Part shown: positions 1-6,568 of the stretch, one piece after another
Numbering within the stretch: the first letter of the stretch is position 1
Layout: each line of letters begins with the position of its first letter
Assembly: GCA_038246575.1 (NCBI GenBank)
Contig: JBBRVU010000097.1
Location: 1 to 14,618, forward strand
Length of the DNA stretch: 14,618 nucleotides
Reading direction: 5' to 3'
Origin: JACCUZ01 sp038246575
GTDB taxonomy: Bacteria > Actinomycetota > Actinomycetes > JACCUZ01
Position numbers and translations under genes: made by a program
The notes under the pieces: generated by a model
Told to the model about the DNA's origin: nothing
The model's database searches: none
What the model saw: only the letters and a program-made list of their open reading frames with translations

Positions 1-119
1 GCCATGAGGGCGAGCACGACGTTCGCTGGGGTCAGTGCCGCGGCGACCCAGCGGGCGGCCGGCGTGCTGCGGGCGCTGCTCAGCCGCTCGAGGTCGGCCA
101 GGTCCGTGTCAATTCGCAT
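1..119 (-). CDS. Partial membrane protein, N-terminus only; possible PAP2-family phosphatase
   Basis: An open frame starts with ATG at 119 and runs off the window edge, giving 39 codons. The protein begins with a polar, acidic segment (MRIDTDLADLERLSS) followed by a hydrophobic stretch (WVAAALTPANVVLALM) that looks like the start of a first membrane helix. The start overlaps the end of the upstream DUF6545 gene by 11 bases, so the two are probably translationally coupled in one operon. In Actinobacteria the gene after a DUF6545/MAB_1171c gene is often a PAP2-type lipid phosphatase, and the visible segment fits such an N-terminus. That product is an inference from context: no catalytic motif falls inside the window. 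Confidence 0.55.
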   Translation of the reverse strand, partial: MRIDTDLADLERLSSARSTPAARWVAAALTPANVVLALM

Positions 120-1185
120 CGGGTCTCCTCGCACTCTTCAGTGTGGTGCTCAGGGTGATCAGTGGTTGGGGCCAAGGCGCGCTGTCCAGGGCGGTCAGCG
201 CTTCCTTGGCCGAGATCCCGTCGTTGGGTGCGACGGGGGGAGTGGCGATGGCGTGAGCGAGCTCGGGCATAGTCCTTGCAGTTGCGACGTGGTGCTCCTC
301 GAGCGCGTCGGAGATCTCGATGAGGCGACGTTGGGCAACAAGACGCGGATCCAATGTCCGTGTGAGCAGGTCCTGACGCAAGGGCAACTGGACGTGTGGG
401 TGGTGGCGCAGGGCCAGTCGCCACAGCGGGTCGAGCTGCACAGCGAGCCGTCGTGCAGCGATGCGGTGGGCTAGCGCTGGCAGGAGGGGAAGCATGAGCA
501 GGCCGGCTGCGTACAGGCTCAGGGCGATGGGGAACATGGCGGTCGAGACCTGATCCAGGAGTGGCGTTGATACGCCGAGCACCTGGGCCGCGCCGCTGTG
601 TGCGATCCAGAGAAGTAGCACCGCGGTGCCGCACCACGCCGACGCCCCAAGGAGGGCGACGGCGGCCGCCGCCGGCGGGTCGGTGGCCCTGGCGGACCGG
701 TAGCTGCGGTGCGCGTAGTGGGCCATGTCGATCTGGAACCAGAGCAGGTAGAGGTAGATGGAGACGGCATAGACGAGACTCGCGGGATGGCGCGGCGCGT
801 CGGCCAGGTCGGCGAGCTCGACGGTGTGGATAGGTGCCGCGAACCAGGCGACCACGGAGACCGCGGCTGTGGCGGTGCCCGCCAGCAGGATCCTCCTCCG
901 CTTGGACGTTGGTGCGCCGGGCTGGCGCGTGTCGAGCTGGTAGAGCTGTCCGCCGGCTACCGCAAGGCACAGCGCGAGACGGCTGCCCAGGTTGGTGGCG
1001 TTGGGTTGCCCCAATGCGGCATCGATGTCGAGTCGGTTGACGTGTGTGGTGGTGGCGGCTGCCACCGCTGCCACGGAGACCGCCATTGACGTCCGCCAGG
1101 TCGCTGGCCTTTGGACGGCGAGAGCGCCGCGGTAAGCCGCGGCACTCCAGAGAACTGCGACGGTCACCAGCTCTGGTGTGTTCAT
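109..1185 (-). CDS. DUF6545 / MAB_1171c-like seven-helix membrane protein
   Basis: A 358-residue polytopic membrane protein. About seven hydrophobic segments are visible, near residues 4-20, 34-48, 67-86, 99-118, 135-153, 173-194 and 212-236. A cytoplasmic tail of about 120 residues follows. The tail has features I associate with DUF6545: LDPLWRLAL at 251-259 and the helix RRLIEISDALEE at 286-297. NCBI names the family 'MAB_1171c family putative transporter', but no substrate is established. The open frame extends upstream to 1512, but the added residues are Arg/Pro-rich and overlap the peptidase gene. The ATG at 1185 forms an ATGA overlap with the peptidase stop, so that start was chosen. 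It lies third in a repressor-peptidase-membrane protein operon, which suggests a membrane sensor or a protein controlled by that pair. Confidence 0.82.
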   Translation of the reverse strand: MNTPELVTVAVLWSAAAYRGALAVQRPATWRTSMAVSVAAVAAATTTHVNRLDIDAALGQPNATNLGSRLALCLAVAGGQLYQLDTRQPGAPTSKRRRILLAGTATAAVSVVAWFAAPIHTVELADLADAPRHPASLVYAVSIYLYLLWFQIDMAHYAHRSYRSARATDPPAAAAVALLGASAWCGTAVLLLWIAHSGAAQVLGVSTPLLDQVSTAMFPIALSLYAAGLLMLPLLPALAHRIAARRLAVQLDPLWRLALRHHPHVQLPLRQDLLTRTLDPRLVAQRRLIEISDALEEHHVATARTMPELAHAIATPPVAPNDGISAKEALTALDSAPWPQPLITLSTTLKSARRPDAN

Positions 1186-1682
1186 CGCAGCCGCGCTGAC
1201 AGTCGCGATGAGGACTCCCAGCTGGCGGCGCGGGCCCGGTCTCCGAGTGCCGAGGCCAGCATCGTTCCGACGTGCTCGGCCGCGGCCTCCTCGCGGCTGG
1301 TGTACCCGGTGCGCAGCAGGATCCGCTGCGCGGTCTGGAGGGGGAGTGCGGGCGCGAGGGTGCTCAGCAGGTCCGGCGTCAGGCTGCTGTGGAAGGCGGG
1401 ATCGTGGCCGAGGAGGATGTGGCTGACTTCGTGGCACAGCACCGCGGTTCTGCGCGTGGACGACGCCCCCACGGGGCAGAGCAGGTAGTCGCGCTGGGGT
1501 GCGGGAACCCACGCTCCTGACGGGGAGGTCCCGCTCAGGGGGACCTCGAGGATGCGGATGGCGCGCTGCCGGTCTGCGGCCAGTGCCGCGATCATCCCGT
1601 CGACGGTGGGTGCCGTTCGCATCAGGGCCCGGCCGGCACGCACGGCCTGCCTCCGGCGCCGGTCGGCGCGCAGGTCACTCAT
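1182..1682 (-). CDS. ImmA/IrrE-type zinc metallopeptidase
   Basis: A 166-residue soluble protein with the gluzincin motif HEVSHILLGHD: zinc ligands H84 and H88, catalytic E85. A downstream glutamate-rich helix (EEAAAEHVG, residues 131-139) should supply the third zinc ligand, probably E132, as in the ExxA[DE] motif of ImmA/IrrE peptidases. Characterised members cleave a partner XRE-type repressor (ImmA on ImmR in ICEBs1, IrrE on DdrO in Deinococcus). The likely target here is the XRE-like protein encoded immediately upstream, whose stop overlaps this start by 8 bases. The frame is open back to 1784, but the added 34 residues lie inside the upstream gene, so the ATG at 1682 is preferred. The family call is firm from the motif and the neighbours; the substrate is inferred. 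Confidence 0.85.
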   Translation of the reverse strand: MSDLRADRRRRQAVRAGRALMRTAPTVDGMIAALAADRQRAIRILEVPLSGTSPSGAWVPAPQRDYLLCPVGASSTRRTAVLCHEVSHILLGHDPAFHSSLTPDLLSTLAPALPLQTAQRILLRTGYTSREEAAAEHVGTMLASALGDRARAASWESSSRLSARLR

Positions 1683-2088
1683 CGTCCGGCGTCTCGGCCT
1701 CGAGGCGCTGGACCTCCCTGAGCGCGGCCAGCAGCTGCGCCACGCCGGCGGCGTCGAGGTCGCCGCGTAGGCGCAGACCGCCAACGCGGCGCAGCTGGCC
1801 GAGCGCTTCGAGGTCCTCGTTCACGCGGCGTTCCTCGTCGCTGCTGAAGAAGTAGTCGAGGGGGACACCGAACACCTCGGCGATGGCGGCGAGCAGCCGC
1901 GCGGACGGGTTGTCCCGGCGACCGTTTCGCAGGTTGCTCAGGTGCTGGACGGTGACCGGGACACCTCTGGTCGCGAGCTCGTTGACGACGACCTCGTTCG
2001 TGTACCAACCCCGGCCCTCGGGCTGGGGGATGGTCTTGAAGAGGCGCTGCAGCTTGCTCGCGAGCTCTGGGATGCCCCCACTATCCAT
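1675..2088 (-). CDS. XRE/EspR-like helix-turn-helix DNA-binding protein
   Basis: A 137-residue protein with an HTH core at roughly residues 28-82. The recognition region VQHLSNLRNGRRDNPS is followed by LLAAIAEVFGVPLDYFF. The pattern 'xxLSxLRxGxRxNPS ... lA.fF.v...YF' resembles mycobacterial EspR and related actinobacterial XRE regulators. A C-terminal, probably helical segment (about 88-130, rich in Glu, Arg and Leu) may mediate dimerisation. It is the first gene of an overlapping minus-strand operon with the ImmA-like peptidase, so it is the natural substrate of that peptidase. The ATG at 2088 has no good Shine-Dalgarno in front of it, and the message may be leaderless or nearly so. The palindromic region directly upstream is a plausible autoregulatory site. 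Confidence 0.85.
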   Translation of the reverse strand: MDSGGIPELASKLQRLFKTIPQPEGRGWYTNEVVVNELATRGVPVTVQHLSNLRNGRRDNPSARLLAAIAEVFGVPLDYFFSSDEERRVNEDLEALGQLRRVGGLRLRGDLDAAGVAQLLAALREVQRLEAETPDDE

Positions 2089-2090
2089 AG

Positions 2091-2106
2091 CGTGATCGTA
2101 CGCACG
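2091..2106. repeat. Inverted repeat next to the XRE start codon
   Basis: CGTG (2091-2094) and CACG (2103-2106) are inverted around an 8-base centre that contains the palindrome CGTACG. The site ends only two bases from the XRE start codon, so a bound protein would block transcription or early translation. The arms are only four bases and the region is GC-rich, so chance is a fair alternative. Confidence 0.25.
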
Positions 2107-2114
2107 GGTCCCTT

Positions 2115-2143
2115 GAATATGTCTATAGACAGACCAGATATTC
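2115..2143. promoter_or_regulatory. Candidate operator: palindrome inside a wider inverted repeat
   Basis: This AT-richer patch sits 27-55 bases upstream of the XRE start. It holds a perfect 12-bp palindrome, TGTCTATAGACA (2120-2131), and a flanking inverted repeat GAATAT (2115-2120) / ATATTC (2138-2143). The two dyads are not concentric (centres about 2125.5 and 2129). Read on the minus strand, TATAGA at 2127-2122 could be a -10 element, but no good -35 is seen at 16-18 bases. Position and symmetry suggest a binding site for the XRE-like protein or the adjacent winged-helix regulator. Which protein binds is not shown by the sequence. Confidence 0.45.
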
Positions 2144-2196
2144 TCGAAGTCCTACTGGGTCCGTCCTTAGGTTATGTTCGACCCGTGCTGCATGTA

Positions 2197-2580
2197 TCAG
2201 TGACCCCGGACGTGGCGAAGCCAGACGTCGACCACCGTCTGGGGATCGGCGGAGCCGAGGTGCCAGGTCGTCGCAATGCCACCTCGGCCGATACCTGGGG
2301 TTTGGACCTGCAGGACGAGCCCGTGGCGGGCGAGCTCCTTGAGGTGGCGCAACGCTGCCGACTCAGAGGTACCGGCGAGGACAGCCGCCTCGCGAGTGGT
2401 GAGGCCGGGGCTCGTGACGACGGCCCGCAGGATGGCGGCCGCCGGTTCACTGCCCATGAGGCGGATCGCGTCACGAAGCGCGTCCGTGATCGCGGGCGGG
2501 TGGGAGCGGGCCGGCACATTCGCCATCGTGCCAGCAACGGACCTGGACCTGTTGGAGCACGGGGGAATGACATAGTTCAT
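2197..2580 (-). CDS. Winged-helix (ArsR/MarR-like) transcriptional regulator, divergent to the tra operon
   Basis: A 127-residue protein with a winged helix-turn-helix at roughly residues 33-107. It contains helix RDAIRLMGSEPAAAILRAV, the turn-helix TTREAAVLAGTSESAALRHLKELARHGLV (quoted in parts: TTREAAVLAGTS, SAALRHLKELARHGLV) and a short wing (GRGGIATTWHL). This is the arrangement of ArsR/HTH_20-type regulators. No metal-binding cysteine pair is seen. The gene is transcribed away from the transfer operon and is the nearest regulator, so control of the tra promoter and of its own gene is likely. ATG at 2580 is used because a candidate -10 sits just upstream, which would give a leaderless or very short-leader message. 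ATG at 2526 (residue 19) is the alternative start. Neither has a Shine-Dalgarno. Confidence 0.78.
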   Translation of the reverse strand: MNYVIPPCSNRSRSVAGTMANVPARSHPPAITDALRDAIRLMGSEPAAAILRAVVTSPGLTTREAAVLAGTSESAALRHLKELARHGLVLQVQTPGIGRGGIATTWHLGSADPQTVVDVWLRHVRGH

Positions 2581-2597
2581 TCAATGACGTTAGTCTA
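2567..2597 (+). promoter_or_regulatory. Candidate tra-operon promoter with operator in the spacer; overlapping minus-strand -10
   Basis: On the plus strand, ATGACA (2567-2572; five of six matches to TTGACA) and TAGTCT (2591-2596; fits TAnnnT) are separated by 18 bases. A perfect inverted repeat TCATT-C-AATGA (2577-2587) lies in the spacer. On the minus strand, TAGACT (2597-2592) is almost the same bases read backwards. It would start transcription at or just before ATG 2580 of the winged-helix gene. AATGAC also recurs as a direct repeat at 2566 and 2583. The picture is of two opposed promoters sharing a -10 region, with a repressor site between. It is derived from consensus matching only. Confidence 0.4.
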
Positions 2598-2646
2598 GGA
2601 CTCAACCGGGCGGCTAGTTCCGGGGGCGAGGGAAGGGGGGCAGGAG

Positions 2647-3186
2647 ATGGACCGCAGGATCCTGGCAGTGAGCATCCTTGCCAGCGCGCTGCTTGCAACG
2701 GGTTGCTCAGCCGAGCAGCCCCCACCGAGCAGCACGCGCTCCACCGCGCCGGTGGCACGCCCCACGAGCCTGCCCACTGCTCCGCATGACGTGCCAGAGC
2801 AGCTCGATGACGGCTCCACGATGCTGCCGTCGCCCAGCAGCACGCTGAGCGCGGATGCTGCCAGCCGCGCTGCAGCCACCGATGCCGCGGTGGAGGCGAT
2901 GACCCTGTTCGCCCGGCAGGACGTAGTTGCCCACACCTGGTGGAGCGAATTGGTACCGCTGCTGTCGGCCCGCGCCGCGCAGGACTACCGCTACGTCGAC
3001 CCGGCAAACGTCCCGGCGACCGGGGTGACCGGGCCCGTGAAGCTCCTCCCGCAGGAGACACCCACCGTGGCGCGGGTCAGCGTCCCCACCAACGCCGGCG
3101 TCTACCTGCTGGTGCTGTCCAGGACAGCGGCCGAGCCCCGGTGGGTCGTTGAGCGGTTCACGCCCCCAGAGTCTGCGGGGGACTGA
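2647..3186 (+). CDS. Secreted lipoprotein of the conjugation operon
   Basis: A 179-residue protein with a lipoprotein signal: basic start MDRR, a hydrophobic stretch and the lipobox-like LLATGC, so C20 is the predicted lipidated residue. A Pro/Ser/Thr-rich low-complexity linker (about 21-67) precedes a folded domain (about 70-174). That domain has A-rich helix AAVEAMTLFARQDV, a WW pair at 98-99, YVDPANVPATGVTG and the strand-like VARVSVPTNAGVYLLVLSR. The domain is reminiscent of NTF2/VirB8-like cell-surface parts of Gram-positive T4SS, but I cannot name the family with confidence. It would sit on the outer face of the membrane. It is the first gene of the tra operon. A purine-rich run GAGGGAAGGGGGG (2628-2640) is the probable ribosome site. 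Confidence 0.8.
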   Translation: MDRRILAVSILASALLATGCSAEQPPPSSTRSTAPVARPTSLPTAPHDVPEQLDDGSTMLPSPSSTLSADAASRAAATDAAVEAMTLFARQDVVAHTWWSELVPLLSARAAQDYRYVDPANVPATGVTGPVKLLPQETPTVARVSVPTNAGVYLLVLSRTAAEPRWVVERFTPPESAGD

Positions 3187-3189
3187 TCG

Positions 3190-4623
3190 GTGGCTTCGTC
3201 GGGAGGAGGCAAGAGCTGGGTCGTGGCCATGCTGGCGGCCCCGGCCATGGTTCTGGGAGTCCTGCTCGCGGTCGTGTTCGTCTTCGACACGACCGCCAAC
3301 GCCTCGTGCAACCCCTCCGGATCCGCCGTGACCGTGGACCCGACGAGCGTTCCCCCCGGGCCGATCGCCGGCTACCGCGGGCCGCAGCTGGCCAACGCGG
3401 CCAACGTGATGCTGGCCGCCCAGCGTCTCGGTCTCACGCTGCGTGATCAGCAGATCGGCGTTATGACCGCGATGGGGGAGTCCAGCCTGCAGGTCCTCGA
3501 CCACGGTGACGCGGTCGGCCCGGACTCTCGTGGGCTGTTCCAGCAGCGAGACAACGGTGCCTGGGGCACCCTCGCAGAGCGCATGGACCCGTTCCGCAGT
3601 GCCACGAACTTCTTCAAGGTCGAGGCCGGGGTCCCGTCGCGCGAGTCGATGGCCCCGACACTGGTCGCCAACGCGGTCCAGGGCAACGCCGATCCTTACT
3701 ACTACGAGCCGTTCTGGGCGCCCGCAGGCGAGGTCGTGCAAGCACTGGGCGCGGCTCGCGAGCAGAACTCAGCGGCCGCCCCGGCGAGCACCCCGGCACT
3801 GCCCTCGCGGTACGCCTTGGGTGCCGTGCACCCTCAGGCCACGGTGGTCGCCAACACCCTCGGCCCCATGTTCGGCATCAAGACCGTTGGCGGTTACCGC
3901 GAGGGCGCGCAGGACCACGGGACCGGTCTCGCGCTGGACTTCATGATCGACAACGTCCCCAGCGGCCGAGCCACCGGCGACCGCCTTGCCGCCTACGTAC
4001 AGGACCACGCTTCAGACCTCGGCGTCACATACGTCATTTGGTCGCAGCGGATCTGGTCATCAGAGCGGGCCGACGAGGGCTGGCGTCCGATGGAGGACCG
4101 CGGCTCACCCACTCAGAACCACATGGACCACGTCCACGTCAGCCTCAGCGGCGCGGGGCTCACGGCAGACACGTGCCCGCAGCAGCGTCTCGGCCCGGTC
4201 AGCCAGACCGGATGGGCGGCCCCGGCGCGCGGCCCCATGACGAGTGACTACGGTCCGCGGCCCAATCCCGGCGCCGGGGGGTCGACTTGGCACCGGGGGA
4301 TCGACCTCGGCGGTGGAGGCTGCGATGGGCCGATCTGGGCGGCCAACGCTGGCACCGTCGCCTACGTCGGCCCGGCCGCGGGCGTCGGAAACCTCATCGA
4401 GGTCGACCACGGCCAAGGAGTCGTCACCCGCTACGGCCACATGTACGACAGCGGCCTCCTGGTCCGCACCGGTGACCGTGTGGCAGCCGGCCAGCAGATC
4501 GGCCGTATCGGCTCCAACGGCAACAGCACCGGATGCCACCTGCACTTCGCAGTCCAGATCAACGGCGGCTACGTCGACCCCAAGGCCTTCCTCGACCAGG
4601 TCGGCGTGACCATCACCAACTGA
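3190..4623 (+). CDS. Three-domain peptidoglycan hydrolase (lysozyme-like, M15-like, M23) of the T4SS
   Basis: A 477-residue exported protein starting at GTG, three bases after the lipoprotein stop. A hydrophobic segment at 11-32 is a signal peptide or anchor, with a possible cleavage site near TTANA-S. Domain 1 (about 60-190) is a lysozyme/transglycosylase-like fold, with E97 in AMGESSL as likely catalytic acid and GLFQQR downstream. Domain 2 (about 205-325) resembles M15-like ARB_07466-type zinc peptidases, with H243 and D250 in DHGTGLALD and NHMDHVHV at 310-317. Domain 3 (about 345-470) is an M23 endopeptidase: H368/D372 in HRGID, H417 in YGHM and H450/H452 in HLH. It would open the wall so the conjugation channel can pass. 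Lysozyme plus NlpC/P60 or CHAP fusions are the common T4SS form; here two different zinc peptidases are appended. Confidence 0.9.
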   Translation: MASSGGGKSWVVAMLAAPAMVLGVLLAVVFVFDTTANASCNPSGSAVTVDPTSVPPGPIAGYRGPQLANAANVMLAAQRLGLTLRDQQIGVMTAMGESSLQVLDHGDAVGPDSRGLFQQRDNGAWGTLAERMDPFRSATNFFKVEAGVPSRESMAPTLVANAVQGNADPYYYEPFWAPAGEVVQALGAAREQNSAAAPASTPALPSRYALGAVHPQATVVANTLGPMFGIKTVGGYREGAQDHGTGLALDFMIDNVPSGRATGDRLAAYVQDHASDLGVTYVIWSQRIWSSERADEGWRPMEDRGSPTQNHMDHVHVSLSGAGLTADTCPQQRLGPVSQTGWAAPARGPMTSDYGPRPNPGAGGSTWHRGIDLGGGGCDGPIWAANAGTVAYVGPAAGVGNLIEVDHGQGVVTRYGHMYDSGLLVRTGDRVAAGQQIGRIGSNGNSTGCHLHFAVQINGGYVDPKAFLDQVGVTITN

Positions 4624-4637
4624 GAGGACCCACCCTC

Positions 4638-5900
4638 ATGAACACCGTGACCGCCCGTCCTGACGGCACTGGCACGCTGCGCCTCGGCGACGCCGAGCGC
4701 ACTGTCCAAGAGGACAGCATCGACTCCGCGCGCACCGAGCTGCTACGGATCCTGGTCGAGGAGGCCAAGCGCACCGGGGCTCCTGTTCCGGTGGTGGCGC
4801 ACGAGCCCACCGGCCAGTTTCCCTTGGTGGTCCACCCCGATGGTTCGGTCAACCCCGTCGAGGGCGGGCCTGTCCCCGACCGTCACTCGTTCACGCCGGC
4901 AACTGGTGCTCAGGAGCTGGCCCCCACCGCGGCCGACCCGGTTGAGACCGTGGGTGAGGATGCCTCTTTGGTCTCGACGCGCCGGGAGGCGCGCTCCAGG
5001 TCGTTTCTGACGGTCCACGAGGACGACCGGCCCGCCTCCTCCGGCTGGCGCGGGTTCCTCGCTCGGATCGGGTTCCGCACCGAGCCGAGCGCGGCGGAGA
5101 AGGCCTACCGCGCGGACACGCGAGCTGTGTCGGCCCACTGGCCCGGTCCGCGGACGATCGCGATCGTCAACGGCAAGGGCGGCGCTGGCAAGACGCCGAC
5201 CACCGTGTTACTCAGCGCCCTGTTCGCGCGCCATGGCGGCTCTGGTGTGCTGGCCTGGGACAACAATGAGACCCGCGGGACGCTGGGCTGGCGCACCGAG
5301 CAGGGCCCGCACGAGTCGCACGTGCTGGACCTGCTGCCCTACGCGGACTCGCTGATGCTTCCCACCGCGCGAGCCGCGGACCTGGCCGCCTATGTGCACC
5401 ACCAGACTGCGGACAAGTTTGACGTCCTGCGCAGCAACCCCACGATGCTGCCGCACCAGCAGCGCCTGACCACAGCCGACTTCGACGCCGTCTACGCAGT
5501 CGCCGCGAAGTACTACCGGCTGGTGCTGGTCGACAGCGGCAACGACGAGACCGCGCCCCACTGGCTGCGGATGGTCGACGTGGCCGACCAGCTGGTCGTG
5601 GCCACCACGACCCGCCCGGACCACGCGGAAGCAGGCCGGCTGTTGCTGGATGCGCTCAGGGACCGCGACTCGCACTCTGCGGCCCTTGCAGACCAAGCCG
5701 TGGTGATCGTCTCCCAAGCTGATCGCGAGGAGGCCTCGGCTGCTGAGATCGCCGCTGGCTACGACGGGCTGGCCCGGACCGCGGTCACGATCCCCTACGA
5801 CAAGGCGATGCGCACTCCTTGGCTGCGCCTGGACAACCTCGAGTCGACGACCCAACGGGCCTACCTCGCGGCGGCCTCCGCGGTAGCGGCGGGACTGTGA
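4638..5900 (+). CDS. ParA/MinD-like ATPase with an extra N-terminal domain
   Basis: A 420-residue protein. Residues about 170-420 form a SIMIBI ATPase of the ParA/MinD type. The deviant Walker A is NGKGGAGKTPTT (178-189), with signature Lys K180 and P-loop Lys K185. The switch I region is WDNNETRGTLGW (207-218) and switch II is LVLVDSGNDE (295-304). The usual DxD of classic ParA is replaced by DNNE, as I recall for a sub-family found in actinobacterial mobile elements. Residues 1-75 form a separate small domain (ends FPLVVHPDGSVNP) that I cannot assign; a Pro/Ala-rich linker follows. The frame is open from 4533, but ATG 4638 has AGAGGA (4623-4628) at proper distance. Placed inside the tra operon without a ParB, it more likely positions the secretion machine or DNA than segregates a replicon. 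Confidence 0.85.
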   Translation: MNTVTARPDGTGTLRLGDAERTVQEDSIDSARTELLRILVEEAKRTGAPVPVVAHEPTGQFPLVVHPDGSVNPVEGGPVPDRHSFTPATGAQELAPTAADPVETVGEDASLVSTRREARSRSFLTVHEDDRPASSGWRGFLARIGFRTEPSAAEKAYRADTRAVSAHWPGPRTIAIVNGKGGAGKTPTTVLLSALFARHGGSGVLAWDNNETRGTLGWRTEQGPHESHVLDLLPYADSLMLPTARAADLAAYVHHQTADKFDVLRSNPTMLPHQQRLTTADFDAVYAVAAKYYRLVLVDSGNDETAPHWLRMVDVADQLVVATTTRPDHAEAGRLLLDALRDRDSHSAALADQAVVIVSQADREEASAAEIAAGYDGLARTAVTIPYDKAMRTPWLRLDNLESTTQRAYLAAASAVAAGL

Positions 5901-6568
5901 TGGCCGCTCCAGACGATGTCACCAGCGCCTGGGTCTCCGCGGCCCCAGCGGCCAATCGGCCCGCTGGCCATCAAGGCTGGTTGCGGAGCTCGATCAACAG
6001 TGAGGCCGTCGCGGACCCACTACCGAGCTCCGGCCCCTCGAGGCCGCAGCCGGGTGTCGCCGTGCCTACCGGTGCGCTGCCGATCGTCCGTCGTCCAGGT
6101 CCTGCGGCGCTGTGGGTCGTCGGCGCTCACGGAGGGGCCGGAGAGTCCTCGCTGGCCGATCTCGACGAGAGGTGGGTGGCCAGCGGGCACAGCTGGCCCG
6201 TCCTGAAGGACCTCACCCCGTGCCAGTGCGTCGTGGTCGCCCGGACCAGCGTCCGTGGCCTGTTGGCCGCTCGTACGGCGCTCACCCAGTGGGCGTCGTC
6301 GGGTATCGGGCCATCGGCCCGCGTCGTCGGCCTCGTGCTTGTCTCCGACGCTCCCGGCAAGCTGCCGCCACCTCTGCGCGACCTCGCGAAGGTCGTCGCC
6401 GGCGGTGCGCCCCGTGTCTGGCAGGTCCCGTGGATCGAGGCCTGGCGACTCGGCGAGCCGCCAGCGTCCGCGTCACCTCGTGCAGTCAGCAAGCTCGTGA
6501 GCGATCTTCGCTCGCTTGCGGCCTCGACCCCCGTCGAAGCCGCTTCTACCAAGGAGGAAAGCCAATGA
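5900..6568 (+). CDS. MinD-like protein with a degenerate P-loop (DUF6668-type)
   Basis: A 222-residue protein. After a Pro/Ala/Ser-rich N-terminus (1-65) comes LWVVGAHGGAGESSLADL (71-88), which has the shape of a ParA/MinD Walker A, but the conserved GK is GE (E82). Later segments also match a MinD-like chain: CVVVARTSVRGLLAARTAL (quoted in part), VVGLVLVSDAPGKLPPPL and VWQVPWIEAWRLGE (173-186). I recall this family as DUF6668, though that name is from memory. Loss of the P-loop lysine predicts no ATP hydrolysis. The gene begins inside the stop of the ParA-like gene (TGATG) and ends in an ATGA overlap with the pilin-like gene, so it is strictly co-translated with its active paralogue and may be its partner. 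GTG at 5897 is an alternative start. Confidence 0.75.
   Translation: MAAPDDVTSAWVSAAPAANRPAGHQGWLRSSINSEAVADPLPSSGPSRPQPGVAVPTGALPIVRRPGPAALWVVGAHGGAGESSLADLDERWVASGHSWPVLKDLTPCQCVVVARTSVRGLLAARTALTQWASSGIGPSARVVGLVLVSDAPGKLPPPLRDLAKVVAGGAPRVWQVPWIEAWRLGEPPASASPRAVSKLVSDLRSLAASTPVEAASTKEESQ
6551..6557 (+). promoter_or_regulatory. Strong ribosome binding site for the VirB2-like gene
   Basis: AAGGAGG lies seven bases before ATG 6565 and is the best Shine-Dalgarno in the window. It decides the start of the VirB2-like gene against the much longer open frame running from 6112. It may also explain high output of a subunit needed in many copies. Confidence 0.8.

Noticed and set aside
1186..1512. 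N-terminal extension of the DUF6545 protein
   Set aside because: The extra 109 residues are Arg/Pro-rich and lie within the peptidase gene. The ATGA overlap at 1185 gives a natural start right before the first membrane helix.
1942..2598. A 218-codon plus-strand frame across both regulators and the gap between them
   Set aside because: It is antisense to two HTH genes, crosses the AT-richer regulatory gap and has no family features.
2707..3741. A 344-codon minus-strand frame over the lipoprotein and hydrolase genes
   Set aside because: It is opposite two well-supported genes, has low-complexity Arg/Gly/His composition and no ribosome site or family signature.
6112..6564. N-terminal extension of the VirB2-like protein
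   Set aside because: It overlaps the degenerate MinD-like gene in another frame and is Arg-rich. AAGGAGG at 6551 clearly sets the start at 6565.
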